The position numbers and the translations under genes are program-made. A stretch of 41,656 nucleotides of DNA from Bacteroidota bacterium (lineage in GTDB: Bacteria; Chloroflexota; Anaerolineae; Aggregatilineales; Phototrophicaceae). Under the pieces are notes generated by a model. That model worked only from the letters and a program-made list of their open reading frames with translations, was not told the DNA's origin and searched no databases. Below, piece by piece: positions 7,954-17,270 of the stretch. The DNA lies in contig JAPUDW010000382.1 in the NCBI GenBank assembly GCA_027492915.1, positions 1 through 41,656 of the forward strand. Reading direction: 5' to 3'. Within the stretch, counting starts at the first letter, position 1. Every line of letters begins with the position of its first letter.

Positions 7954-7960
7954 GAGGAGG
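7954..7960 (+). promoter_or_regulatory. Strong ribosome-binding site that fixes the ftsZ start
   Basis: GAGGAGG lies ten bases before the ATG at 7971. It excludes the in-frame TTG at 7962, which is only one base away, and makes the ATG at 7977 unlikely. It is one of the strongest Shine-Dalgarno sequences in the window. Confidence 0.75.
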
Positions 7961-7970
7961 CTTGCACCAC

Positions 7971-9167
7971 ATGGATATGTTGACACCCGGCGAAAATTTC
8001 GCGCAAATTAAGGTCATTGGCGTTGGCGGGGGCGGGGGAAACGCTGTCAACCGCATGATTAATGAAGGTCTTGGTGGCGTTGAGTTCATCACTATCAACA
8101 CCGATAACCAAGCGTTGATGCTGGCAAAGGCCAAGACGCGGGTTCGGATTGGTGACAAACTGACGCGCGGCCTGGGCGCGGGTGGTAACCCCGAAATTGG
8201 CCGCAAGGCCGCCGAAGAAAGTTCGGATGAACTGTACGAAGTCCTGCGCGGCGCGGATATGATTTTTATCGCCTGTGGTATGGGCGGTGGTACGGGTACG
8301 GGTGCATCGCCAGTGGTGGCACAGATCGCTAAGGAACTCGGTGCGCTGACGATTGGTGTGGTGACACGACCGTTTAGTTTTGAAGGCACACGCCGTCAGC
8401 AGTCAGCCGAGACCGGTATTGAGGCGCTCAAGAGCCAAGTCGATACGTTGATCGTGATCCCGAATGACCGTTTGCTGCAAATTGCGGACAAGCGTGCCAG
8501 CCTGCAACAAGCCTTCTCGCTGGCAGATGACGTGCTGCGGCAGGGTATCCAAGGTATCTCGGAACTGATTACCGTTCCTGCGCTGATTAACCTCGATTTC
8601 GCTGACGTTCGCACAATTATGAGCGAAGGCGGCGCGGCGTTGATGGCGGTGGGTAAGGCGAACGGCGACGACCGTGCGCGTAAGGCGGCCGAGTCGGCCA
8701 TTAGCAGCGGCTTGCTGGACGTGACGATTGACGGCGCACGCGGCATCCTGTTCAACATTACGGGCGGCCCGAACCTGAGTCTGTTCGAAGTGAACGAAGC
8801 GGCGGCGATCATCAAGGAAAGCGCCCACCCCGAAGTCAACCTCATTTTCGGTGCGCAGATCGACGAGAACATGGGCGACGAGCTGCGGATTACGGTTATC
8901 GCGACCGGCTTCGAACAGAGCCGTGCGCAGCGTAAGATGGAAGCACAACTGCAACCGCGCCAGCCGGTACAGCGTCCGGTGGTTCAGCAGCCGCAACAAC
9001 AGCAACCGCCGCGCCAACCGCAGCAGCCATCGAGCGTACCGCAAGAACAGCAGTATGCGCCGCCGCAGCCGCGTCCGGCACAACCGCCGATGCAGGATGT
9101 ACCCGCGCGGGTGTACGACGAGGACGATATTGATATTCCGACGTTCCTGCGCAAGCGCCCGAAATAA
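7971..9167 (+). CDS. ftsZ: FtsZ, tubulin-like division GTPase
   Basis: FtsZ forms the GTP-dependent ring at midcell. Of 398 residues, about 1-315 form the tubulin fold: [13 protein letters not shown] at the N-terminus, the signature GGGTGTG at 105-111, and the T7 loop NLDFAD at 207-212, which activates the GTPase of the neighbouring subunit. Next comes a long Gln/Pro/Arg-rich disordered linker of about 65 residues. The conserved tail [13 protein letters not shown], which binds FtsA, ends the protein. The start is set by the strong ribosome-binding site at 7954-7960. A terminator follows 23 bases after the stop. The linker bases are a long run of CAG/CCG-type codons. Confidence 0.98.
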   Translation: MDMLTPGENFAQIKVIGVGGGGGNAVNRMINEGLGGVEFITINTDNQALMLAKAKTRVRIGDKLTRGLGAGGNPEIGRKAAEESSDELYEVLRGADMIFIACGMGGGTGTGASPVVAQIAKELGALTIGVVTRPFSFEGTRRQQSAETGIEALKSQVDTLIVIPNDRLLQIADKRASLQQAFSLADDVLRQGIQGISELITVPALINLDFADVRTIMSEGGAALMAVGKANGDDRARKAAESAISSGLLDVTIDGARGILFNITGGPNLSLFEVNEAAAIIKESAHPEVNLIFGAQIDENMGDELRITVIATGFEQSRAQRKMEAQLQPRQPVQRPVVQQPQQQQPPRQPQQPSSVPQEQQYAPPQPRPAQPPMQDVPARVYDEDDIDIPTFLRKRPK

Positions 9168-9190
9168 GGCGTAGACGTTTTTAATACACC

Positions 9191-9222
9191 AAATCCCTCG
9201 CTTAGGCGGGGGATTTTTGTTT
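9191..9222 (+). terminator. Rho-independent terminator of ftsZ
   Basis: An 11-base-pair stem with one G-U pair (9191-9201 with 9206-9216) around a TTAG loop, running into TTTTTGTTT. Its 3' half belongs to the 28-bp direct repeat that reappears at 10515. Read on the minus strand it also holds codons and a stop (TAA, 9202-9204) that could have ended the convergent membrane gene before the insertion. Confidence 0.85.
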
Positions 9223-9233
9223 GGGGCGGCGGG
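9206..9233. repeat. 28-bp direct repeat, left copy
   Basis: These 28 bases are identical to 10515-10542. Flanking bases differ on both sides. The left copy contains the 3' arm and U tract of the ftsZ terminator. The two copies bracket an AT-rich segment of 1281 bases holding one gene. Confidence 0.9.
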
Positions 9234-9328
9234 CTATACGATTATCATTCGTTTGATGTACGGGTGAAAATGCTGATGATTTTCGTGGTTATGATATAAG
9301 CATTGAACTATGTAATGGATTATTTGTC

Positions 9329-10498
9329 ATGCGACTGATATTTACTGCTTTAATGATGAGTATGTTTTTAGTACACCCGATTTTGGAAATACAAGATAGC
9401 TGCCTAGAATCTTTCCACAATTTTGAGACGGTTAAAGCTGAGGTTAATCCGACTGTGAGAAATGTGGATTATGAGGGATTTACTTCACTGGCGTGGTATG
9501 GTGAGTGTATGTTGGTTGGTTCTGCAAATGGCTTAATGCTGTACGACATTCAGCGACCCTACAGGACGGTAATTCTGGCTAACATCAATGATAGAGTTAT
9601 TACCCATGTTGCTGTGAATCCGAATGATATGACGATTGCGTTTAATGTTGATCAAGAACCAACTATTTATTTCATCAGCCCAGAACACAAAGTTTCGACT
9701 TGGATGGCTGAAGGAGATGCGATCAACGACATTTCATTTTCACCAGATGGTAGCTTGATGGCAATTGCGAGCGCGAAAATTATGGGGGAAGAAACAGAAC
9801 TCGCTGGACTTTATTATGATTCCAACGTCCAAATTTTAGATTCGTCACAAACGGTTGTCGCAACTATTCCAAGCGATCTTGATAGCAGCGCAGCAGTGAC
9901 TATTGTTACGGAAACTACATTTGGTGGTGACAATAAACATCTATTCACTTATAACTTTCGACCGGGATATTATGGTGATAAGGTGACATATTGGGACATA
10001 TATGCGAGCAAGAAAGTGTGGAATTATGATGATCTTTTTGCAAACTTGGATTGGATGACTGAGACTGATCCACTTTGGATAACTAACGCTTCAATGAGTG
10101 ATCATATCGTAGCCCTTGGAGGGATAGATAGAGTTCATGATTGGGATGATTACGCTGGAACTGCTGTTCATCTGTGGGATGTCGACACTCAACAACGTTT
10201 AGGGTATGCAGTCATATCCAGGCGAAGTAGGACTTATAATGAACCACTTACCGATTTAGCTTTCACTCATGAGAGTTCTGTATTCGTGACAGGGCAAAGT
10301 AACGGTATGGTACGCTTTTGGAACACTAAGAATGCAACTGAAATGACAGGATCTATTCAACTATCATCTTCTATTTCTCAATTACTTTTTGACTCAAGTG
10401 ATCGGTATCTTGCAATTCTAACCGATGATGAGGTGTCTGTATGGGATATTAACTTGAGCGTAATAGCTTCGGCTTTTCATGTAGATAAATCTAAGTAA
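9329..10498 (+). CDS. Secreted WD40-like beta-propeller protein, AT-rich insertion
   Basis: A 389-residue protein with a short signal-like N-terminus (MRLIFTALMMSMFLVHPIL) and degenerate WD40-type blades. Examples are LVGSANGLMLYDIQ, DISFSPDGSLMAIASA, TAVHLWDVDTQQRLG, VFVTGQSNGMVRFWNTK and LAILTDDEVSVWDINL. No enzymatic domain is visible, so it is probably a binding or scaffold protein. The start ATG at 9329 has no good Shine-Dalgarno; a TGA-TATAAG element at 9292-9300 could serve as an extended -10 box. Codon use is much more AT-rich than ftsZ and the next gene, and the gene lies between two copies of a 28-bp direct repeat. Both facts point to insertion from elsewhere. The specific function is unknown. 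Confidence 0.75.
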   Translation: MRLIFTALMMSMFLVHPILEIQDSCLESFHNFETVKAEVNPTVRNVDYEGFTSLAWYGECMLVGSANGLMLYDIQRPYRTVILANINDRVITHVAVNPNDMTIAFNVDQEPTIYFISPEHKVSTWMAEGDAINDISFSPDGSLMAIASAKIMGEETELAGLYYDSNVQILDSSQTVVATIPSDLDSSAAVTIVTETTFGGDNKHLFTYNFRPGYYGDKVTYWDIYASKKVWNYDDLFANLDWMTETDPLWITNASMSDHIVALGGIDRVHDWDDYAGTAVHLWDVDTQQRLGYAVISRRSRTYNEPLTDLAFTHESSVFVTGQSNGMVRFWNTKNATEMTGSIQLSSSISQLLFDSSDRYLAILTDDEVSVWDINLSVIASAFHVDKSK

Positions 10499-10510
10499 CC
10501 TCTTTACTTC

Positions 10511-12982
10511 TCATGCGGGGGATTTTTGTTTGGGGCGGCGGGTGAGGTAGAGGGTGATAAGGATAAAGGTGACGATAAAGACAAGGATGCCGAGCGCGAG
10601 GCCGGGGGGCGTGAAGGTGGCTGTGATGGTGTGCTCACCCCGTTCGATGGGAACGGCGAGGAGGCCGAGGTATTGATTGTCGATGTTGTACATGGGGACG
10701 GTGACAACTTGTACAGCCGCACCGTCAATGGATACCTGCCAGCCGGGGAAGTTCGCCTCTTGAATGACGAGGAACTGGCGGGCGCGGTTGGTGCTGGAAG
10801 TCGAAAGCGTGATGCTGTCCTGCTGGTAGCTGATGATGTTGACTGACTGTACTTTATCCGACCGGAGTGTCACCGGATTGCTTGTCAGGTCGAATTCGGT
10901 AACGACAAAAGCGTAAGGCAGTGCATCCGGCAGCTCGTAGAGTTCGAGGCTGTTGGGTGCGGCGAAACAGGCAGACATACGCTCCAAGAATACGGATTGG
11001 GCATAACAACTCCGCAGTTGGTAATCCGCCGTATTTACCATCTTTTCCACGCCACTGTTTTTAAACGTTCCGTCGGTATCGCGCTCGACAATGAGCCAGC
11101 GCGGGTAGTTGGTGAAGTTGCCCATCGTGATTGTGGGACTGTGCGGGGCGGCAGGCAGCCAACCTTCGCTTAGTGACCATACGCGAATGTTATTTTCATA
11201 GGTCTCGAATGTGAGTGACGAAAAGGGCAGACTTATGGATGCAAACGGTGGGTTATTGTCGAGGCGGTGGATGTCCTCGTAAATGGGCGCAAAGGAATCT
11301 GTTTGGCGGATGAACCCAAATGAGGGGCTGTTATCAACTATCAGATTGATGAGGCCAAAGGCGATGATAGCGAGTAGAACGGCACGTCCGACATAGACTT
11401 TCAAATTCGGCCAATCGTAAGTGGTTTTATGCCTTACGGGTAGCCATGTACGGATGGCGCGGAGCAATAGGTTTATGAAGGCGGCAGCGAATAATCCGTG
11501 GAAGAGACTTTGTATCGCGGTTTGTAGTGAGGTGAAACGCAGTGTGTCGAGAAAATGCCACAAGTCGATATTGCGGAGCGCCAATGCAATACGTGTTGGT
11601 GTGTGGGATGCACTGTAGATGAATAAGAACACCCATATGCTGAGAAAGAAGCCAAACACCCAGCGGTATTGAGTGCCGAATAGACTTTTTAAGGCAGGTT
11701 GAAACTTTAGATATGCGGCAGTGTATTTCCACAACATATCTAACCCGATGCCGCCGAGTAGTATCCACCACAGCGCGGCGATGGATAATGCCCGACCAAT
11801 GAAACGGAACTCGGCAAGCAGTGGAATATTGGCGTACAGCCACGGTATCGGTTGGATTTGACCGCCTGCCCAGAACATCATGATAAGTGCGAGAGGGAAG
11901 GCTACATAGATGAGCCGGTTATAGGGGAGAGTCGGCAGCTTGCATTTTAGCCAGAGCTGATTGATGACGTACAAGATGACTGCTGCCATGATGAACGTGA
12001 AGGGCAAGGAGCCGATGTTGGCAAAGTCGACCGCACCAAACATGGTTTCTTCATGGCCTTGTTCCCACGAGTACCAGCGCTGGGTTAAGTTTTCGACTGA
12101 TTTTTCGAAGCTGTAGTTGGCGAACAGCGTACCATCGGCATTGATTTCTTGTTCATCGTGGGTGACAGCACCGCGTGTTTGCCAAACCGGGAAGAACATG
12201 AGCGCTGACAGCCCGAAGGCAAATGTGGCTGCGGTGATGGCACGTATGAGGCGATCATAACGGAGCCGCCATTGACCATTATTCCGCCCCACAAAATGAA
12301 ACGTGACGACGAGTGTACAGCAGATGAGGATATGCAGGGTGTAGTAGATGTTGCCTGCATAAAACATCAAAGCGAAACTGAGGCCGAAAGCGACCGGTGC
12401 AATACGTTTGGGACTGTGGAGTGTCCACCACAAGGCGGCAATCACCAGAGGCGGCCATGCAAGGCTGCACGCGAGTTGAAAGTGACCGGCGCCGAACTTG
12501 GCGGATATACCACCATTTGCAAGATACAGGATGGCGATAGTGAGCCGCGCGACTGTGCCTAAGCCGATGACGAGACCGAGCGCCCACATGTTGTAACCGG
12601 CAATAAGCAGCGCTATTAAAATCGCGAGTTTGCTAGCGGTGACAGGATCAAGCATAAGCATCGGTAGGCTGTGGAATGGGTTGAATAGATAGCTGAAGGC
12701 GTTATTGATCAGTGGAACGCCGTTGGATAAATAGGGATTCCATGTTGGGAGATGACCGTAGCGTTCTAAGCCAAGTTTATATGGAAGGATTGCCCCAGCG
12801 AGACGTTCGTGTTCTATGCCTTGCGGTCGAATGGATGTGTCGAAAAGCGTATCGCTGACAGATTGCAGGTCAAGCGTTATTGACGATTGGGTTGAGGGGA
12901 GTGGTGTGGGCGCGGACAATGCGAAATAGAATAGACCAGCCAGCGTGATAATAAAAAGCTCGATGTAAAAAGAATGTTTCAT
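10511..12982 (-). CDS. YfhO-like large membrane protein (GT-C fold)
   Basis: An 823-residue protein with about a dozen membrane helices. The first periplasmic loop carries LPTWNPYLSNGVPL, as in YfhO and related GT-C glycosyltransferases. A long extracytoplasmic C-terminal half follows. Near the end, FLVIQEANFPGWQVSIDGAAVQVV and LAVPIERGEHTITATFTPPGLALG match the typical YfhO tail, before a last helix. Characterised YfhO proteins in Firmicutes glycosylate lipoteichoic acid from a lipid-linked sugar; the substrate here is unknown. The ATG is at 12980-12982. The last nine codons lie in the 28-bp repeat, and the present stop TGA (10511-10513) comes from the inserted side of the junction. It is divergent from the ribonucleotide reductase gene. 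Confidence 0.75.
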   Translation of the reverse strand: MKHSFYIELFIITLAGLFYFALSAPTPLPSTQSSITLDLQSVSDTLFDTSIRPQGIEHERLAGAILPYKLGLERYGHLPTWNPYLSNGVPLINNAFSYLFNPFHSLPMLMLDPVTASKLAILIALLIAGYNMWALGLVIGLGTVARLTIAILYLANGGISAKFGAGHFQLACSLAWPPLVIAALWWTLHSPKRIAPVAFGLSFALMFYAGNIYYTLHILICCTLVVTFHFVGRNNGQWRLRYDRLIRAITAATFAFGLSALMFFPVWQTRGAVTHDEQEINADGTLFANYSFEKSVENLTQRWYSWEQGHEETMFGAVDFANIGSLPFTFIMAAVILYVINQLWLKCKLPTLPYNRLIYVAFPLALIMMFWAGGQIQPIPWLYANIPLLAEFRFIGRALSIAALWWILLGGIGLDMLWKYTAAYLKFQPALKSLFGTQYRWVFGFFLSIWVFLFIYSASHTPTRIALALRNIDLWHFLDTLRFTSLQTAIQSLFHGLFAAAFINLLLRAIRTWLPVRHKTTYDWPNLKVYVGRAVLLAIIAFGLINLIVDNSPSFGFIRQTDSFAPIYEDIHRLDNNPPFASISLPFSSLTFETYENNIRVWSLSEGWLPAAPHSPTITMGNFTNYPRWLIVERDTDGTFKNSGVEKMVNTADYQLRSCYAQSVFLERMSACFAAPNSLELYELPDALPYAFVVTEFDLTSNPVTLRSDKVQSVNIISYQQDSITLSTSSTNRARQFLVIQEANFPGWQVSIDGAAVQVVTVPMYNIDNQYLGLLAVPIERGEHTITATFTPPGLALGILVFIVTFILITLYLTRRPKQKSPA
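10515..10542. repeat. 28-bp direct repeat, right copy
   Basis: Identical to 9206-9233. Here the 5' arm of the terminator is missing, so this copy cannot form the hairpin. On the minus strand it encodes the last residues (RRPKQKSPA) of the YfhO-like protein. Confidence 0.9.
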
Positions 12983-13400
12983 AGGCCGATTTAAATAAGT
13001 GAGCGGGTAATGAAACTGACTGGTAAAGCGTCATGGATTAAGACTTGTTACAACCCTAGCGTAACATGTTTTTGGGCACTTTTGTGTTGATTTTTATGAG
13101 TTTAAAGTTGCTTTAAGACGATATGAAATATCTGTAACAATTCTCAAACAATGATGTGGGAATTGCGGGAATTAAGTGGGAAATAGGTTAGGGCATACAA
13201 ACTATTTTCTAACCAAAGCGCCGGTCTATGTTATGGACAAGAAGGCTGTGCGCATGATAAATTAGAGAACATATGGTCAAATAGCATTCTAATCTGACAA
13301 CACTCCCTGACCCCCATGCGGCTTTCTCAATTGGGGGTTCTCTATCTGTAGTTCAGGTTAAGGCTTCGTTATTTATTAATTGGGAAAGGATGCACCAAGG
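12983..13400. other. Divergent intergenic region with small repeats, no gene
   Basis: No credible coding frame is present. The stretch holds a palindrome TTAAAG-TTG-CTTTAA (13102-13116) and another, GATAT-GAA-ATATC (13120-13132). Three 9-base direct repeats follow at 13156-13184. A hairpin of seven base pairs (13310-13316 with 13332-13338) lies near the reductase gene and is not followed by a U tract. These are plausible control sites for the divergent membrane-protein and reductase genes, but no known operator or riboswitch is recognised. Confidence 0.5.
13156..13184. repeat. Three tandem 9-base repeats upstream of the reductase
   Basis: GTGGGAATT (13156-13164), GCGGGAATT (13165-13173) and GTGGGAAAT (13176-13184) are near-identical and closely spaced. 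Such iterated sites can bind a regulator. They do not match the NrdR box consensus as I know it. Confidence 0.5.
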
Positions 13401-16400
13401 ATGGTTCAAACCAAGGCTGCCGAACACAATGCATTGCACGAACTGGGTTATAAGATATTCCTCGACCGTTATGCCCAAAAGGACATGACACGCTCTACGT
13501 TAGCTGTAGGCGATACCGTTATTGTGGTGGTCGATTCTAAGACAGGGCAGCGCGAAATCGGCACTATATCTGCCATGAAACTGCCGAAGGTTACGGTTAA
13601 ATTGCTGGATGGTGATACGGTAGAACGCGATGTTGAAGCGGTTGACAAGCCGTTGGAAACTGACCCCGGCCAAATGATGGATCGTGTCGCGGCAGGTATT
13701 GCGGCGATTGAGAAGAACGGTAAGCTGCGTAAACAATGGACAGAGCGATTCCGCTGGATGCTGGATGATTGGAAGTTTGTTCCGGCAGGGCGTATTTTGA
13801 CGGCGGCGGGTACTGACCAAGCGCTTACTTATTACAACTGCTATGTTATTCCTTCCCCTAAAGATTCGCGTGGGGGGATTATTGAAACGCTGCGGCAAAT
13901 GACTGAGATCATGTCGCGCGGTGGCGGTGTGGGCATTAATATTTCGTCGCTGCGTCCACGTCACTGGTATGTGAAGGGCGTGAATGGTCGTTCGAGCGGT
14001 TCGGTATCGTGGGGTGCTCTGTACAGCTTCGTTACTGGTTTGATCGAGCAAGGTGGCAGCCGCCGCGGTGCGTTGATGCTGATCCTCAATGACTGGCATC
14101 CTGATGTGTTCGACTTTATTAACAGCAAACGTAAGGCTGGTCAAGTAACCAATGCCAACATCAGCGTGGGCGTGAGCGATAAGCTGATGGAAGCGGTGAA
14201 GGCTGACGCAGACTGGGACTTGATGTTCCCTGACAGCACCGATGCTGATTATGACGAGGTGTGGGACGGCGACATTGAGAAGTGGATCGCTGATGGGCAC
14301 AAGGTTATCAAGTACCGCACGGTGAAGGCTAAAGAAATTTGGAACGCGATTATTGAGAGCGCGTGGGCCAGCGCCGAACCGGGTGTATTTTTTAACGAAC
14401 GCTACAACAAGATGTCGAACAGCCATTACTTCGCACCGATCATTTGCACGAACCCTTGTGTGACAGGCGACACGCGCATTCATACCAATCGTGGTTTGGT
14501 GAAGGCGCGCGAACTGTTTGATAACGAGACTGAGATTGAAGTCGCAATCGACGGACGTTTCGGTTTGGCGAATGTGACTACCCCTTCGACCCGCGTGTTT
14601 AGAACCGGTGTGAAGCCTGTTTTCCGCCTGCAAACTGAAGAAGGTTATTTCGTGCGGGCAACCGCAGATCATCAGTTCATGACTCCCGGTGGTTGGAAGC
14701 AGCTTAACCAACTTAAGTCTGGCGATAAAATCCATGTGACCAACCGCAAAGGCGGGTTTGGTGCAGAAGGTTCGCTGGAATTGGGGCGAGTGTTGGGTTG
14801 GTTGGTGGGTGATGGTACGATCAAGCAGGATGAGGCTGTTCTCTCATTTTTGGGTGAAGAGAAGCAGGAACTTGCGCCTGTATTTGCCGATCATGTCAAC
14901 TCGCTGGTTGCTCCGCTCACCAAGAATCAGACTCGCTCGTATACCGTTGGTATCGGACAGGTGATTGAACGTGATGAAGCGCGGGTGAGTTCAGCGCGGC
15001 TGCGGCAGGTCGCTGAACAATATGGTTTGGCAGAAACTAAACACCGTGTGCCAGAAGCCGTGTTCCAAGGTTCAGAAGTGATGCAGCGTGGATTCTTGCA
15101 AGCACTGTTCACAGCAGATGGCAGCTTCCAAGATGGTGGCTCAAAGGGCGCCAGTGTCCGGTTGGCAGCAAACCAAACCGAACTATTGGAAGGTGTACAG
15201 CAGTTGCTTGGTAACTTTGGTGTTGCCAGCCGCATCTACCGTAACCGCCGTGATGCCGGTTACCGGATGCTGCCGGATAGCAACCGCGAGCCAAAGGCTT
15301 ATTGGTGCGAGGCACAGCACGAATTGGTTATCAGCAAGCAAAATATGGCTGTTTTCGCAGATGAAATCGGCTTTATGATGGCCTACAAGCAGGATGGGCT
15401 TGAGGATTACATTAGCCGTGGCAAGCGTGGCCCATATGCGGAACATTTCACCGCAACGGTTGAGTCGATTATCTCTGACGGTATTGAAGAAGTATTTGAC
15501 CTCACTGAATCGACCACACATTCGTTTGTGGCGAATGGTTTGGTTGTTCACAACTGTGGTGAGCAAGGATTACCGGCATTCGGTGTTTGCAACCTCGGCG
15601 CGATTAATCTGGCAAAGTTTTATGACCCTGCAACCAACGATGTGAACTGGGATGATCTTGACAAGACAGCGCGGTATTCGACTCGTTTCCTTGACAATGT
15701 GATCGATAGCACACCCTACTTTTTCGAGGAGAACAAGCAGCAGCAGTTGGGCGAACGCCGTGTTGGTTTGAACAATATGGGTTTGGCGGAACTGATGGTC
15801 AAGCTGGGTGTGCGCTACGGCAGCGACGAGTCGGTGGCATTCATCGACAAACTGTACGGCTTTTTAGCGCGTTCGATTTACGAAACTTCGGTTGAACTGG
15901 CGCAGGAAAAAGGCGCGTTCCCGCAATTCAAGGCTGACGAATTCCTGAAGAGCGGCTACATGCAGTCGATGCCCAAGGATATTCAGGATAAGGTGCGCAA
16001 GCACGGTATCCGCAACGTGACGCTGACGACGCAAGCGCCGACCGGTACGACGGGTACGATGGTGAATACATCCACCGGTATCGAACCCTTCTTCTCATGG
16101 GTTTATTACCGCAAGAGCCGTTTGGGTTTGCACGAGGAACAGGTGCCGCTGGCGAAGGAATGGTTCGACGCGCACCCCGGCGAAACGCAACTGCCGGATT
16201 ACTTTGTGACGGCGATGGATTTGACGCCGGAAGAACACATTAAGGTACAGGCGGCTATCCAGCGCTGGGTAGACAGCAGCATCAGCAAGACTTGCAACGT
16301 GCCGAATGAATATACCGTCGAGCAGGTGAGCGACCTTTACTTGTACATGTACGATATGGGCTGCAAGGGTGGGACGATTTACCGTGATGGCAGCCGCGAC

Positions 16401-17144
16401 GAGCAGGTGTTGATGCTCAAGGGCGACGAACGCGCTGAGAGCGAAATGTCTAAGATCAAGGGTGACGAAAAGGCAGCGGTGGCTGAACCCGCACCTGCGC
16501 CGGAACCGGTCAAGGCGGCATCCGCAACCCCGCACCACGTTTACCCACGTCCGAAGCGCTTGTCGGGTGTGACGGTCAGCCGCAAGACACCGTTCGGCAC
16601 CGCGTTCATCACCATGAACAGTGATGATCTGGGTAACCCGTTTGAGGTGTTCATTACCATTGGTAAGGCAGGCAGCGACTTGCAGGCCGACGCGGAAGGG
16701 CTGGGGCGTATGCTTTCGCTCCAACTGCGGACGACAGCACCGCAGAACCGAATGGAGATGTTGAAGCTGATTGTCGAGCAGTTGCAAGGTATCGGCGGTT
16801 CGCGCTCAATTGGCTTAGGGCCGCAGCGTGTGATTTCGCTGCCGGACGCGGTGGCTGGTGCGTTGGTGGAGCATTACTTGACACAGAACGCGCCCCAACA
16901 GTTGAACTTGCCGATGGGCAACAGTGCGCCAGCGCCACAGGTGGCAACCGCCCCGGTGACGAATTGGCAGCCGTTGGAAGTAGTAGCGGAAGCGAACGGC
17001 CACACCAACGGGCATAGTAACGGTCACGCGACATCGAGCGGCTATAAGGTGCGGGCGGACATCTGCCCAAGCTGCGGCACGGTAAGCTTGATCCGCATCG
17101 AAGGGTGCGAAAAGTGTGACGTGTGCGGTTACAGCCGCTGCTAG
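13401..17144 (+). CDS. nrdJ: Class II (adenosylcobalamin) ribonucleotide reductase with intein
   Basis: This enzyme reduces ribonucleotides to deoxyribonucleotides using a B12-derived thiyl radical. The translated precursor is 1247 residues; removing the intein (353-718) leaves 881. The exteins show YYNCYVIPSP with the first redox cysteine, SRGGGVGINISSLRP, and TNP joined after splicing to CGEQGLPAFGVCNLGAINL. That junction gives the Asn-x-Cys-x-Glu radical loop. TQAPTGTTGTM is the phosphate-binding segment. A C-terminal region KRLSGVTVSRKTPFG with a Gly/His/Asn linker leads to a Cys-rich tail, CPSCG...CEKCDVCGYSRC, of zinc-ribbon type. I chose the ATG at 13401, with AAAGGA ten bases upstream, over the TTG at 13380. 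It is monocistronic, followed by a terminator. Confidence 0.95.
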   Translation: MVQTKAAEHNALHELGYKIFLDRYAQKDMTRSTLAVGDTVIVVVDSKTGQREIGTISAMKLPKVTVKLLDGDTVERDVEAVDKPLETDPGQMMDRVAAGIAAIEKNGKLRKQWTERFRWMLDDWKFVPAGRILTAAGTDQALTYYNCYVIPSPKDSRGGIIETLRQMTEIMSRGGGVGINISSLRPRHWYVKGVNGRSSGSVSWGALYSFVTGLIEQGGSRRGALMLILNDWHPDVFDFINSKRKAGQVTNANISVGVSDKLMEAVKADADWDLMFPDSTDADYDEVWDGDIEKWIADGHKVIKYRTVKAKEIWNAIIESAWASAEPGVFFNERYNKMSNSHYFAPIICTNPCVTGDTRIHTNRGLVKARELFDNETEIEVAIDGRFGLANVTTPSTRVFRTGVKPVFRLQTEEGYFVRATADHQFMTPGGWKQLNQLKSGDKIHVTNRKGGFGAEGSLELGRVLGWLVGDGTIKQDEAVLSFLGEEKQELAPVFADHVNSLVAPLTKNQTRSYTVGIGQVIERDEARVSSARLRQVAEQYGLAETKHRVPEAVFQGSEVMQRGFLQALFTADGSFQDGGSKGASVRLAANQTELLEGVQQLLGNFGVASRIYRNRRDAGYRMLPDSNREPKAYWCEAQHELVISKQNMAVFADEIGFMMAYKQDGLEDYISRGKRGPYAEHFTATVESIISDGIEEVFDLTESTTHSFVANGLVVHNCGEQGLPAFGVCNLGAINLAKFYDPATNDVNWDDLDKTARYSTRFLDNVIDSTPYFFEENKQQQLGERRVGLNNMGLAELMVKLGVRYGSDESVAFIDKLYGFLARSIYETSVELAQEKGAFPQFKADEFLKSGYMQSMPKDIQDKVRKHGIRNVTLTTQAPTGTTGTMVNTSTGIEPFFSWVYYRKSRLGLHEEQVPLAKEWFDAHPGETQLPDYFVTAMDLTPEEHIKVQAAIQRWVDSSISKTCNVPNEYTVEQVSDLYLYMYDMGCKGGTIYRDGSRDEQVLMLKGDERAESEMSKIKGDEKAAVAEPAPAPEPVKAASATPHHVYPRPKRLSGVTVSRKTPFGTAFITMNSDDLGNPFEVFITIGKAGSDLQADAEGLGRMLSLQLRTTAPQNRMEMLKLIVEQLQGIGGSRSIGLGPQRVISLPDAVAGALVEHYLTQNAPQQLNLPMGNSAPAPQVATAPVTNWQPLEVVAEANGHTNGHSNGHATSSGYKVRADICPSCGTVSLIRIEGCEKCDVCGYSRC
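14457..15554 (+). mobile_element. Intein with LAGLIDADG homing endonuclease
   Basis: An in-frame 366-residue insertion that begins with Cys (CVTGDTRIH, block A) and ends with LVVHN before a Cys (block G). It contains block B (VRATADHQF), block F (EEVFDLTESTTHSFVANG) and two dodecapeptide endonuclease motifs, LGWLVGDGTI and FLQALFTADGSF, each with its acidic residue. All splicing residues are present: Cys1, the block B Thr and His, the penultimate His, the terminal Asn and the Cys+1. It therefore looks active for splicing. It interrupts the reductase directly before its catalytic cysteine, so that cysteine doubles as the splicing nucleophile. Sites at this reductase motif are known intein targets. 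Its GC content is close to that of the host gene. Confidence 0.95.
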
Positions 17145-17169
17145 TGTTGATTGATTAGATTGAATTTGT

Positions 17170-17199
17170 AAGGGTGGTCAAGCGATCACCCTTTTCTAT
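17170..17199 (+). terminator. Rho-independent terminator of the reductase
   Basis: A 10-base-pair stem (17170-17179 with 17184-17193, one G-U pair) with an AAGC loop, followed by TTCTATTT. It begins 25 bases after the stop codon. Confidence 0.8.
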
Positions 17200-17270
17200 T
17201 TATCTATACAGCGAATGAAGGAAGTTGTATACTAAATTCCCTTATAAACACACGCGGGACACAGAACGAT

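Noticed and set aside
8403..9083. Open frame of 226 codons on the minus strand within ftsZ
   Set aside because: Arg/Leu-rich translation opposite the ftsZ linker; no ribosome site or motif.
13310..13338. Hairpin in the reductase leader as a B12 riboswitch or terminator
   Set aside because: There is no B12-box sequence and no U tract; only a single seven-base-pair stem.
13500..14735. Long open frame (411 codons) on the minus strand opposite the reductase gene
   Set aside because: It lies wholly within a gene with clear domains, has low-complexity His/Arg-rich translation and no recognisable motif; it is a shadow of codon bias.
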